From Fidelibacterota bacterium (GTDB taxonomy: Bacteria > Fidelibacterota > Marinisomatia > SCGC-AAA003-L08 > TS1B11): a DNA stretch of 64,000 bases. Every line of letters begins with the position of its first letter. Position 1 is the stretch's first letter. Location of the stretch: assembly GCA_004124295.1 (NCBI GenBank), contig SCKI01000013.1, positions 29,491 through 93,490 of the forward strand, given 5' to 3'. Position numbers and translations under genes: made by a program. Positions 26,309 to 33,513 of the stretch are shown here, in pieces. Under the pieces are notes generated by a model. It was given only the letters and a program-made list of their open reading frames with translations, made no database searches and had not been told where the DNA came from.

Positions 26309-26506
26309 TCAGTCAGCATACTTCACCAATAAATCCTTGTACTTGGGATGATTGCGCATCGGCTCCAGCAGCGGATCCGCTTCCAGCCAGGCCAGGGAAG
26401 TATGCGACGGTATCGACAGTAGCAGGTCAAACTCTTCCAGTGCCGCCTCGTATTCACCTACCATCGTATAAATATAAGCCATGACCATGACCGCATTGGG
26501 TCCTCA
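26309..26506 (-). pseudogene. C-terminal remnant of the TPR gene beyond an in-frame TGA
   Basis: After the TGA at 26506-26504 the same frame continues with GPNAVMVMAYIYTMVGEYEA and ALEEFDLLLSIPSHTSLAWL to a second TGA at 26311-26309, ending NHPKYKDLLVKYAD. This is the expected C-terminus of this TPR family, so the first TGA is a nonsense change (or, less likely, a recoded codon). Relatives do not carry Cys at the TGA site as far as I know. Confidence 0.7.
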
Positions 26507-28354
26507 CCAGTGGCAGGCTGAAATCGGCATCAAGGTTTTTGAGCGCGTCCCAGCCTCAATGGCCTTGTCCTTTTCACCCAGCAGCGCATAGGCCAGCCCA
26601 AGATCGGCCTGCAGGGCAAAATTGCCGGGAGAAGATAAAATTTGGTCTTGCAGCCACATCCGGGCAGAGTCGTAATAGGCCTCACCCATTGAGGGTTGCT
26701 GTGAAAGATCGTAGAGCTGGCCAAGGGAGAAAAAATATTTCTGCCGGCCGGTTTCGGAACGGCGCGCGGAGTACGTCGCGATGGTGTTCTCTATATTCTC
26801 TTGCTGTAGTCCAAAGCGCCAATAACCCAGACGATGGATCAATTGGTTCCCTTGTATCATAACCGTGACCGGATCGACATATGCGGTCGCCTCCCGCACG
26901 ATTGACCCCGCAATCTCAACATCTCCCTTTTCCAACAGCGCCAATTCAACTTTGGTGGAATACATAGCTGGATCATCCGGGGTCAAGGATTCCAGGTTTT
27001 TAAGAGTTGCCGCTGCGTCCGAATAATTACGTACGTACAGATATCCGTTGACCAGCCGTTGATTTATGGCCGGTGATCGCGGATCGATTTCGGCGGCCCC
27101 TTTAAAATTGCTCAAGGCCTGCTCCCATTTCCCTTGCCGCATCTGAACCAGGCCAATCTCGGACAAGAGCTCGCTGTCGTTCTGGAGGCCCCCTTGAGCC
27201 CTGGAATAGGACTGTAACGCGGCGTCGAAATTTCGCTGCACTAAATTCTGGTAATAGCCCATCGCCAGATGTCCTAATGCAAGATCAGGATTCAATTCCA
27301 AGGCCCTGTCAACCGCCTGTTGAGACTGCTCTGCCAATGGTGGGCGGTTTTCATGGAAAAAATAAAGGGCGGTCAGGGCATAGGATAACCTGGCATACGC
27401 GGCGGCAAATACAGCATCCAAATCAATGGCACGCTGGTAAGCCTTCACGGCCAGTCCGAGCTGGGACTTGCCGCCAGCTACCGTAAAAGATCCCTGCCTG
27501 AGGAATTCATTCCCCCTCAGGAACCATTCGTAGGCCTCCAGGTTCTCAGTCGGCTTTATCTCCATACTCCGCTGGACTGCGGGCAGGAGTTCTGCTTCCA
27601 GGGCGTGTGCGATTCTCCGGGCCACGTCGCTTTGCAGAGCAAAGATTTCGGCCTCATCGACTTCCCGGTCATAGGTTTCGGCCCATAGGTGCTTCTCGGT
27701 CCGGGCATCGATCAGCTGGGCCACGATGCGGACCTTGCCGCCGACCCGCCGGATGCTGCCCTCCAGCAGGGACGCCACCCCGAGCTCCTGCCCAATATCC
27801 CGGAGGCGCTTGGTCGTGCCCTTGTATTGCATTACCGAGGTACGGCCAATGACCAGCATAGCGTCGATTTTGGCCAGATGGGCCATGATGTCTTCAGTGA
27901 TACCGTCGCTGAAATACTCATCCTCCCTACTGTCGCTGAGGTTCGCGAAAGGGAGCACGGCGATGGATAGAACAGAGATAGGATCGTCTTCCCGGCCGGC
28001 GCCCCCCCAGCTCCCCCAGATGCCGAAGGCGATGGCCAACACCGTGATAACTATCAGCGCCCTGTTGGAAGTGAGCGGTTTGGCCTGTTTGGTGGTGGTC
28101 TTGGATTGGGTGCGGACGATCCCCTCAGGCGTGATATCGAATACCCAGGCCAGACCTATCGCCACGGGGAAGCCGACGCCCAGCAGGATGATCAGCAGGC
28201 GGCTCACCCAGGCCGGAATGCCCATGACCTCGAAGGTACCATCGATGATCTGGATGATAACGAAGGCTATACCGCCGTAGAACGCCGCTACCCGGAAGAC
28301 CCGCCGGCGGCGGAGCTCGTCAATGAAGGCCGATAGGCTGGACTTTTCTGACAT
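26504..28354 (-). CDS. Membrane-anchored TolB-like/TPR protein, truncated by TGA
   Basis: 616 residues from the ATG at 28354 (MSEKSSLSAFIDELRRRRVF). The N-terminus has the FRVAAFYGGIAFVIIQIID membrane segment, a second helix and then a third near residue 105 (ALIVITVLAIAFGIWG). A TolB/adenylate-cyclase-associated domain follows (SIAVLPFANLSDSREDEYFS, DGITEDIMAHLAKI, QYKGTTKRLRDIGQELGV). The rest is TPR repeats. The architecture is common in FCB-group and related bacteria and is thought to be regulatory or scaffolding. The gene is missing about 65 C-terminal residues because of the TGA at 26506-26504. Confidence 0.75.
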   Translation of the reverse strand: MSEKSSLSAFIDELRRRRVFRVAAFYGGIAFVIIQIIDGTFEVMGIPAWVSRLLIILLGVGFPVAIGLAWVFDITPEGIVRTQSKTTTKQAKPLTSNRALIVITVLAIAFGIWGSWGGAGREDDPISVLSIAVLPFANLSDSREDEYFSDGITEDIMAHLAKIDAMLVIGRTSVMQYKGTTKRLRDIGQELGVASLLEGSIRRVGGKVRIVAQLIDARTEKHLWAETYDREVDEAEIFALQSDVARRIAHALEAELLPAVQRSMEIKPTENLEAYEWFLRGNEFLRQGSFTVAGGKSQLGLAVKAYQRAIDLDAVFAAAYARLSYALTALYFFHENRPPLAEQSQQAVDRALELNPDLALGHLAMGYYQNLVQRNFDAALQSYSRAQGGLQNDSELLSEIGLVQMRQGKWEQALSNFKGAAEIDPRSPAINQRLVNGYLYVRNYSDAAATLKNLESLTPDDPAMYSTKVELALLEKGDVEIAGSIVREATAYVDPVTVMIQGNQLIHRLGYWRFGLQQENIENTIATYSARRSETGRQKYFFSLGQLYDLSQQPSMGEAYYDSARMWLQDQILSSPGNFALQADLGLAYALLGEKDKAIEAGTRSKTLMPISACHW

Positions 28355-28780
28355 CGTACTGGTTGAGGTGATCGCGCGCAAGGTAAGGGAAATGGAAGCG
28401 GGATAGCAAAAGTATCTAGCCCGATGTGCGAGTATAGCCGAATGGCTCAAATCAATCGCAGGGTGGGAGCTGAGACCCCGTTGGACCAACAACCAGGGAC
28501 CCAAGGCAGGCTGTCTGGACGATCCCCCAACTATGATAGGGGAATGATGCAGCCGCTGGCAGAAAGAACCAACAATACCTCTTAGGTAATGTGGAGAGGC
28601 TCTGCCCGGGCTCTGCGCCGGCGGCTACCCTGGGCGTACCCAACGGGGAGTCCGCCGAGGCTTGAGCTACCTGCCGGTCAGGACGCCCAGAGCGGAGGGA
28701 TGACGATTTTGAAGTGAATGCAGTTGATTATCAAACGGAGGGTTTGCATAGCAGGAGTATTTCGCCCAAAAATTATAATC
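28355..28780. other. 426-base intergenic region
   Basis: No gene seen. It holds the second copy of the 25056 motif (28561-28609) and then a GC-rich, hairpin-prone stretch to 28665 with GCCCGGGC and GGCGGCTACC...GAGTCCGCCGAGG segments. The promoter of the TPR gene presumably lies toward 28355-28450. Confidence 0.4.
28561..28609. repeat. Intergenic motif, copy 2
   Basis: Begins AGAAAGAACCAACAATA and includes TTAGGTAATG and AGAGGCTCTGCCCGG; matches copy 1 at 25056-25103. Confidence 0.45.
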
Positions 28781-29629
28781 TTAGTCCACGCCGTCCCCCA
28801 GCACCTCGCACCCCGGATAAGTGGCTGAAAAGCCGTACCAGCGTGTGAAAAGCTGCATGGGCCGGGTTCCGTCAGTCCACTCGGCATGGGGGACATGGTC
28901 CGGTCCTATGGACAGGCGGAGCACGGCGCCGCTCCAGTCATCTTCCACAGGCTCGGCCAAAGCAGCAGTGGAATAAAACTTGGCGCGGCCATCCACGATA
29001 ACACCAAGCCCTTGAGTCATCTCCGGGAATCGATCATCAGTGTCGTGCATGGTCCGGCGAAAAATGAAGGGTATAAACCCGCGACGGCCTATTTTCTTTC
29101 TGTGCACCAGCCGAAAAAATAGGGCCACAGGATTGAGGCTTCTCTCCCGGATCACCGGTATTTCCGGCCACCGCTTCAGCGCTTCAACCACCGTCGTGTA
29201 GGTCAGGGGCCATGCTTCCATCACTTTGCCCTGCAGCGGGCCATGTACTGCCGCACCCGTGATGTGATCCCAGTACGTGCCTGATTCATCATCCACCAGA
29301 AGTACTAGCCCGTTGTACAGCCCGCCTGCGCTGAAGTGGTGAACCTGGCCGTCAATGATGGGAGTCAGACCGATTCCACTGTTGCAGACACCTCAGAAGC
29401 TGACCAGGTAAGGCACCCCGGCAAGTGTGCCTTGGGCAGTATGCGGCCGCGCCAACTCCCGCATCACGAAGGCCAGAGCCTGGTCCCCTCGCTCCACAAT
29501 AAGAAGCTCGGTGTCGCCTGTAAGTCTGGCTCCGGCTAACGGTTTTCCATCACCCTTGACTGTGAGCCGCTTGAAGAAGTCCGGTCCCCTAAGGAACGCT
29601 TTTTTTACGTCAAACTGTTTTAATGGCAT
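28781..29629 (-). CDS. DUF3179-like protein, predicted selenoprotein (Sec79)
   Basis: 282 residues if the TGA at 29395-29393 is selenocysteine. The first part begins MPLKQFDVKKAFLRGPDFF and reaches GVPYLVSF, then Sec79, then GVCNSGIGLTPIIDGQ. The same frame runs on through HHFSAGGLYNGLVLLVDDES and GTYWDHITGAAVHGPLQGK to the end. DUF3179 proteins normally have a CPLCN-type motif here, so the UGVC motif replaces the first Cys with Sec. The ATG is preceded by AGGAGG at 9 bases. A SECIS-like hairpin with loop GGTCT follows the TGA. Both halves match one family in one frame with nothing missing, which argues against a frameshift or chance. The family's function is unknown; a redox role is inferred. 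Confidence 0.82.
29361..29377 (-). promoter_or_regulatory. Predicted bacterial SECIS hairpin of the DUF3179-like gene
   Basis: From 16 bases past the UGA the minus strand reads GGA-A-TC-GGTCT-GA-C-TCC: outer GGA/TCC, an A-C mismatch, inner TC/GA and apical loop GGUCU. The E. coli fdhF SECIS also presents GGUCU to SelB. Short stem, but position and loop are right. Confidence 0.6.
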
Positions 29630-29679
29630 ACCATTTATCCTCCTCGCCTAATAGTCGCTTGCCCGCCCCAACAATCCAG

Positions 29680-29800
29680 CGGAGAGGGAGGGATCAGGCT
29701 ACACTCCGATGCGCCTGACAAGTTGGCTCGCTGCGCTCACCGGTCTACGGCCCGAACCCGAATTTTCGGGACGGGACTCCGGCTCGAACCCTCAAGAGAG
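29680..29800 (-). repeat. tRNA-Ser-linked element C
   Basis: Downstream of tRNA-Ser(CGA). On the minus strand GATGAGAACCC, loop, GGGTTCGAGCC forms the T-arm mimic. A perfect hairpin CCCGAA-AT-TTCGGG follows, and the element ends with a near copy (29694-29680) of the tRNA 3' end (TCCCTCCCTCTCCGC against TCTCTCCCTCTCCGC in the tRNA). The DUF3179-like gene starts about 50 bases later. Confidence 0.6.
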
Positions 29801-29824
29801 GGTTCTCATCCCTGTAAACCCCTG

Positions 29825-29913
29825 CGGAGAGGGAGAGATTCGAACTCTCGATCCGCCATAAGACGGATGCCGGTTTTCGAGACCGGTGCATTCAACCGCT
29901 CTGCCACCTCTCC
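29825..29913 (-). tRNA. tRNA-Ser(CGA)
   Basis: An 89-base class II tRNA: GGAGAGG pairs with CCTCTCC, discriminator G. The anticodon loop CTCGAAA holds CGA, reading UCG. A long variable arm and T-arm GAGAG-TTCGAAT-CTCTC are present. It lies 13 bases downstream of tadA. Confidence 0.96.
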
Positions 29914-29926
29914 AACAGTGCCGATA

Positions 29927-30430
29927 TTACCCCTGGCTGCTCCCCCCCCTGCCACCCTCGCCACTGCGGGCCCGGGCAAAAAATGCCTTCAGCAGGTCCT
30001 GGCAGCGCCCCTCCAACAAGCCTCCGGATACGTCCAATTGGTGGCTGAAACGGGGATCCCGGCAGAGCTGGTAGAGCGACCCTGCGCAGCCGGCCTGCTC
30101 ATCCCAGGCCCCGAATACCAGCCGGTCCAGGCGGGCGTTCACCAGCGCGCCACTGCACATGGGGCACGGCTCCTTGGTGACATACAAGGTGCAACCGGTC
30201 AGCCGCCAGTCGCCCAGATGGTTGGCCGCCGCGGTGATGGCCAGCAGCTCGGCATGGGCAGTGGGATCGTTCAACGCCTCGCGGCGGTTATGCCCCCCGC
30301 CGATGATCTGGCCCTTATGCGCCACCACGGCCCCCACCGGCACCTCCCCCGCCTCGAAGGCCCGCTCGGCCTCGGCCAGGGCCTGTTCCAGGAACTGCAC
30401 ATCAACGGATTTGCCGGGAGTAGTCGTCAT
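29927..30430 (-). CDS. tadA: tRNA-specific adenosine deaminase
   Basis: 167 residues from the ATG at 30430; the frame is open to 30562 but that runs through tRNA-Arg. TadA converts A34 to inosine in tRNA-Arg(ACG). The zinc and catalytic motifs are H59-A-E61 and PC89PMC92, with GEVPVGAVVAHKGQIIGGGHN before them. The gene sits 73 bases behind tRNA-Arg(ACG), its only usual bacterial substrate, and just before tRNA-Ser(CGA), so one transcript could carry enzyme and substrate. The C-terminus is Arg/Gly-rich. Confidence 0.95.
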   Translation of the reverse strand: MTTTPGKSVDVQFLEQALAEAERAFEAGEVPVGAVVAHKGQIIGGGHNRREALNDPTAHAELLAITAAANHLGDWRLTGCTLYVTKEPCPMCSGALVNARLDRLVFGAWDEQAGCAGSLYQLCRDPRFSHQLDVSGGLLEGRCQDLLKAFFARARSGEGGRGGSSQG

Positions 30431-30503
30431 AACCTGACTCGGTTTGATTATCAGCGCCGCGCGATGAATGCCGTCCGCAGCAGCCGCTGCCTGGGCAGTT
30501 TCG

Positions 30504-30577
30504 TACGCCCGGAGGGACTCGAACCCACAACCTCTTGGTCCGTAGCCAAACGCTCTATCCAATTGAGCTACGGGCGC
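30504..30577 (-). tRNA. tRNA-Arg(ACG)
   Basis: 74 bases: GCGCCCG pairs with CGGGCGT (a G-U at the end), anticodon loop CTACGGA with ACG, T-arm GTGGG-TTCGAGT-CCCTC. A34 is the TadA site that lets it read CGU, CGC and CGA. CCA is not encoded. Confidence 0.95.
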
Positions 30578-30639
30578 ATTATGTAACTAAAAAAGCCCGC
30601 AGAAGTTACGAGCCGCCTTCTTCGCCTCACAACAGGTTG

Positions 30640-30711
30640 TAGCGCATAGGGGAGTCGAACCCCTGTTACCGACGTGAGAGGCCGGCGTCCTAGCCACTAG
30701 ACGAATGCGCC
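30640..30711 (-). tRNA. tRNA-Glu(CTC)
   Basis: 72 bases: GGCGCAT pairs with ATGCGCT, anticodon loop CTCTCAC with CTC reading GAG, T-arm AGGGG-TTCGACT-CCCCT. It lies 62 bases before tRNA-Arg on the same strand; a weak GC stem followed by six T (near 30587) lies between the two. Confidence 0.94.
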
Positions 30712-30791
30712 AGAGCCGCGGCCAATTTAGGCCGCCACCGGGGGGAGTGTCAATTCCGGCAGTGGGACAGCATGAACGAAAATATCATTTG

Positions 30792-30803
30792 GACTGATCG
30801 TTC
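30792..30803. promoter_or_regulatory. Putative TetR operator 1 with adjoining promoter
   Basis: GACTGATCGTTC differs at two positions from the perfect palindrome GAACGATCGTTC at 31429-31440. It directly precedes TATAAT (30804-30809), so a bound repressor would block this promoter, which lies 19 bases before the TetR ATG. Confidence 0.6.
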
Positions 30804-30827
30804 TATAATTCTAATATTGGCCTGATT

Positions 30828-31409
30828 ATGGCCCGGCCAAAATCATTCGATACTGAGCAGGCCCTGGATAAGGCCATGTACCTTTTCACGCTTAAAGGTT
30901 ATGCGGGCACCTCTATGCAGGATTTAGTCGTGGGGATGGGTATAAGCCGCCAAAGTATCTATGACACCTTTGGCAATAAAGCAGATCTTTTCGGGCAGGC
31001 ATTGGAAAAATACGGTTCCATGAACCAGATACACTTTTCCGCGCCGTTGTCGAGTCCGCAGGCAGATATGGATACCATCCGTGATCGATTTGATCTGCTG
31101 ATCCTTGAGGCCACCCAGGATAAGGCGCATAAGGGCTGCATGCTGGTAAACTGCATCGTCGAAATGCACCTGTTGGATGATAAGGCGTCCAGCAGGGTCA
31201 GTTACTTCCATGGCCTGTGGGCAGAAGCCTTCCTGAATGCGCTTAACAATGCGGCCACCAAAGGTCAAATTCGTGCGGAATTTGCCAATGAAAACATGTC
31301 TCATCTGTTGGCCACACTCACTTCCGGACTGTTGATCGACGCCAAAGCGGGCACTTCAGCCAAGACGTTATCCGCAGTGGTCGATATAACCTTGAGCATA
31401 TTTGCCTGA
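30828..31409 (+). CDS. TetR-family transcriptional regulator
   Basis: 193 residues. The N-terminal helix-turn-helix reads MARPKSFDTEQALDKAMYLF, then GYAGTSMQDLVVGMGISRQS and IYDTFGNKADLFGQALEKYG, a textbook TetR DNA-binding domain. The C-terminal ligand domain resembles the TetR_C branch with a GCMLVN segment. Matching palindromes flank the gene, so it probably represses itself and the SRPBCC gene downstream until an unknown small molecule binds. Confidence 0.92.
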   Translation: MARPKSFDTEQALDKAMYLFTLKGYAGTSMQDLVVGMGISRQSIYDTFGNKADLFGQALEKYGSMNQIHFSAPLSSPQADMDTIRDRFDLLILEATQDKAHKGCMLVNCIVEMHLLDDKASSRVSYFHGLWAEAFLNALNNAATKGQIRAEFANENMSHLLATLTSGLLIDAKAGTSAKTLSAVVDITLSIFA

Positions 31410-31428
31410 TTTTTTTTGCTTATTTATT

Positions 31429-31440
31429 GAACGATCGTTC
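31429..31440. promoter_or_regulatory. Putative TetR operator 2
   Basis: GAACGATCGTTC is a perfect 12-base palindrome between the TetR gene and the SRPBCC gene, 31 bases before the latter's ATG. It matches operator 1 in 10 of 12 positions. Confidence 0.65.
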
Positions 31441-31471
31441 CATTACGATTTAACCAACACAGGAGAAAAAG

Positions 31472-31945
31472 ATGAATGAAATCTCACTAACAACTCTCGT
31501 CCCTGCCGCTCCAGAAGTTGTCTGGCCGCTTCTGGAAGACTTTTTCGGGATTGGCAATTTCCACCCCTACATCACCTCCGTCGATGAACTGACTGATGGC
31601 AAGATGGGTGTGGGCAGTTCGCGGCGCTGCCATTTTAATGATGGCACCCATGTTGTAGAAACCATCGCAGAATGGTACGATAAAGCCGGATATAGAGTCG
31701 ATCTCTCAGACTATAAATTGCCTTTAAAGTGGGCGCAAGCGGAGTTTCGCATATTGGAATCAGAAACCGGCAGTGAAACCACTGAGGTGAGAATGACCAT
31801 GCGGTATCAAATGAAATTTGGTCCCTTGGGCACGCTGATGCACTACGTCATGTTGCGCCCTATGATCACTTCGCGCTTCAGGAATATTCTCCGAGGCCTG
31901 GCGGATTACGCCAGCGGCTTGCCGGTTGTTAAAGTTGCCACTTGA
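31472..31945 (+). CDS. SRPBCC (START-like) family protein
   Basis: 157 residues of the polyketide cyclase/Bet v 1-like fold: SLTTLVPAAPEVVWPLLEDF, FGIGNFHPYITSVDEL, then a basic-aromatic C-terminal helix (RSRFRNILRGLADYASGL type). These small proteins have a deep cavity for hydrophobic ligands. A good ribosome binding site (AGGAGA, 5-6 bases before ATG) is present. It is the likely target of the TetR regulator upstream; the ligand is unknown. Confidence 0.85.
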   Translation: MNEISLTTLVPAAPEVVWPLLEDFFGIGNFHPYITSVDELTDGKMGVGSSRRCHFNDGTHVVETIAEWYDKAGYRVDLSDYKLPLKWAQAEFRILESETGSETTEVRMTMRYQMKFGPLGTLMHYVMLRPMITSRFRNILRGLADYASGLPVVKVAT

Positions 31946-32094
31946 TCATTGCGCCAGCGCACCGCATTAACGGGCCTGGTAGAGGCGAGCGGCGCTATCG
32001 AGATGGCGCGCGTGACCCGTAGGGATCATCGCAGCCGAAGGAGGAAATACGCTGGCCGCCGGACGGAGTGAGGGTCAATCCCGGGCGCGGCAGA

Positions 32095-32583
32095 CTAGTA
32101 GCTCGGCGATCTTGCTACCGCCCGGTCGGGGCAATCCTCCGTCTGGCGCGTGTAGGCGATACTCAGGATGAGCCACTGGCCATCGATTCTGGCCAGATCG
32201 ACCAGGTCCACCCCGCAGTGGCTGAACTCGCCGCCCAGGTGGAAATCGTAGGGCGCCCAGACCATGGCCATGTCTCCATCGATGCGCACCTCGGGGTCGA
32301 ACATCTCCTCCAGCAACTCCCCGGGAGCGGCCGTGAGGTTGGCGGCAAAATCGGCGGCCGGCACCAGATTCGGCGAACCACCCGCGCCATCTCGGGGGAA
32401 GACTATCAGCCGGGCATCGGGCGTGAACAAGGCGGCGGCAGCGGCGCCGTCACCCGCCAGCATGGCGTCAAAGAGTCCCTGCACGGTCGCCAGGACAGCG
32501 TCACGGTCCGGATGCGGCGTTGGGGCGCAGGCCAAGGCCAAACCGAGGCCCAGGATAAAAAGGACAGTTCGTTTGGTGCGCAT
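32095..32583 (-). CDS. SnoaL/DUF4440-like lipoprotein
   Basis: 162 residues from the ATG at 32583 (MRTKRTVLFILGLGLALA, lipobox ending at Cys), so probably a lipoprotein. The remainder is an NTF2-like fold: VLATVQGLFDAMLAGDGAAA, FTPDARLIVFPRDG, ADFAANLTA, and IDGDMAMVWAPYDFHLGG. NTF2-like secreted proteins bind or turn over small ligands; the substrate here is unknown. It stands alone, with about 150 empty bases between it and the SRPBCC gene. Confidence 0.75.
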   Translation of the reverse strand: MRTKRTVLFILGLGLALACAPTPHPDRDAVLATVQGLFDAMLAGDGAAAAALFTPDARLIVFPRDGAGGSPNLVPAADFAANLTAAPGELLEEMFDPEVRIDGDMAMVWAPYDFHLGGEFSHCGVDLVDLARIDGQWLILSIAYTRQTEDCPDRAVARSPSY

Positions 32584-32690
32584 GGCAATGCTCCCCACAG
32601 ATGAAGGTCCAAGCGTGGAGTCGTAAAATAAATGCTGGCAAATCTAATAGAGATTAATGAACGGGAACAGCGCTTTTTACTAAGAATCAA

Positions 32691-33038
32691 CTACCCAAGC
32701 ACATGGGCTTTTATTGCCTCAAAGTTTGTGAGCATATCTCCAGTGATGTCGTCATCTGAAAATATTCTCATTTGATATCTCGCTTCCATCGAATCATTTT
32801 TTAAATCATTGTATGCATCATAAATGTCACCCATCCGGGTGTTAATCTCTCTATCTCGTTGTCCATGATTGGAGCAGTGAATATGCCATCTTGCTAGAGA
32901 AGCCTCAACATAATGCAAAGCTGAATAAAATAGGGCCATTACGGCCCAATCACGGAATTCCGTAGACACTAGATCAAACGTCCTAAAAAAGTCTTCGTTA
33001 TGCTCAGCTTTAGAAAGATGCCTTGCCCTTGTTGGCAT
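32691..33038 (-). CDS. HEPN-like protein
   Basis: 115 residues, fully helical in prediction: LSKAEHNEDFFRTFDLVSTE, then FRDWAVMALFYSALHYVEAS and a later ARYQMRIFSDDDITGDMLTN. The 'DW.V...FYSALHYVEA.L' block is characteristic of HEPN-like proteins, many of them RNases or components of toxin-antitoxin and defence systems. The clear RxxxxH motif of active HEPN nucleases is not visible (HSNHGQR-type residues are near), so activity is uncertain. It is the last of three AT-rich minus-strand genes that look like one cassette. Confidence 0.6.
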   Translation of the reverse strand: MPTRARHLSKAEHNEDFFRTFDLVSTEFRDWAVMALFYSALHYVEASLARWHIHCSNHGQRDREINTRMGDIYDAYNDLKNDSMEARYQMRIFSDDDITGDMLTNFEAIKAHVLG

Positions 33039-33061
33039 GATATAGTTTATTGCTTAATAAA

Positions 33062-33511
33062 TTAATCTTCGCGCTTGTATAGAGAGATTAAGTCCGATAC
33101 CATCGACTCGGGTTTCTGGCCGTTCATAGCAACAACATAAAAGTCAAAATTGAATTCCGGGAAATTATTTAGTATCTCCCGCTGGTAACGATACACAGAA
33201 CGCCTGGCCTCCTTATCGTATTCGTCCAACAATGTGATTATATAAATATTCGCATCCTCCATTTTTCCATAAATCAGATTCACTTCAGGTACTTCCCTGA
33301 TGGTTTTCGCTATGTACTTGCACATCCCTTCATAGTGGGATAAAGGGTTGGTGATCTCAGCTAAATCGCCTACTCTCTCCCATGGAGTTCCCAGGTTGAA
33401 CCATTCACTGGGGTTTACATCAAGGGAAATAGTATCTGCAATAACAGATATTGGCACGTCACTACGAACTTCTCGTGAATAATGGTTAAGACTACCAGAG
33501 TAAATTCCCAT
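33062..33511 (-). CDS. Hypothetical protein of the HEPN cassette
   Basis: 149 residues from the ATG at 33511 (GAGG 10 bases upstream); a TTG at 33517 is possible. Middle segment: VNLIYGKMEDANIYIITLLD, then EYDKEARRSVYRYQREILNN and FPEFNFDFYVVAMNGQ. This looks like an alpha-beta domain with a 'VY..ER.....FP...FDF' pattern seen in small partner proteins, perhaps a nucleotidyltransferase-like or antitoxin fold, but no catalytic GSxxxGxxD motif is present. The gene lies 23 bases before the HEPN gene and overlaps the one upstream only at its alternative TTG. Confidence 0.6.
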   Translation of the reverse strand: MGIYSGSLNHYSREVRSDVPISVIADTISLDVNPSEWFNLGTPWERVGDLAEITNPLSHYEGMCKYIAKTIREVPEVNLIYGKMEDANIYIITLLDEYDKEARRSVYRYQREILNNFPEFNFDFYVVAMNGQKPESMVSDLISLYKRED

Positions 33512-33513
33512 GT

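Noticed and set aside
26504..26506. Selenocysteine at the TPR gene TGA
   Set aside because: The position is not a redox Cys in the family as I know it, and the nearest hairpin begins too close to the TGA.
29393..29629. Separate 78-residue gene before the DUF3179-like frame
   Set aside because: It ends at the UGA and continues in the same frame into the rest of the family domain, so it is the N-terminal part of one gene.
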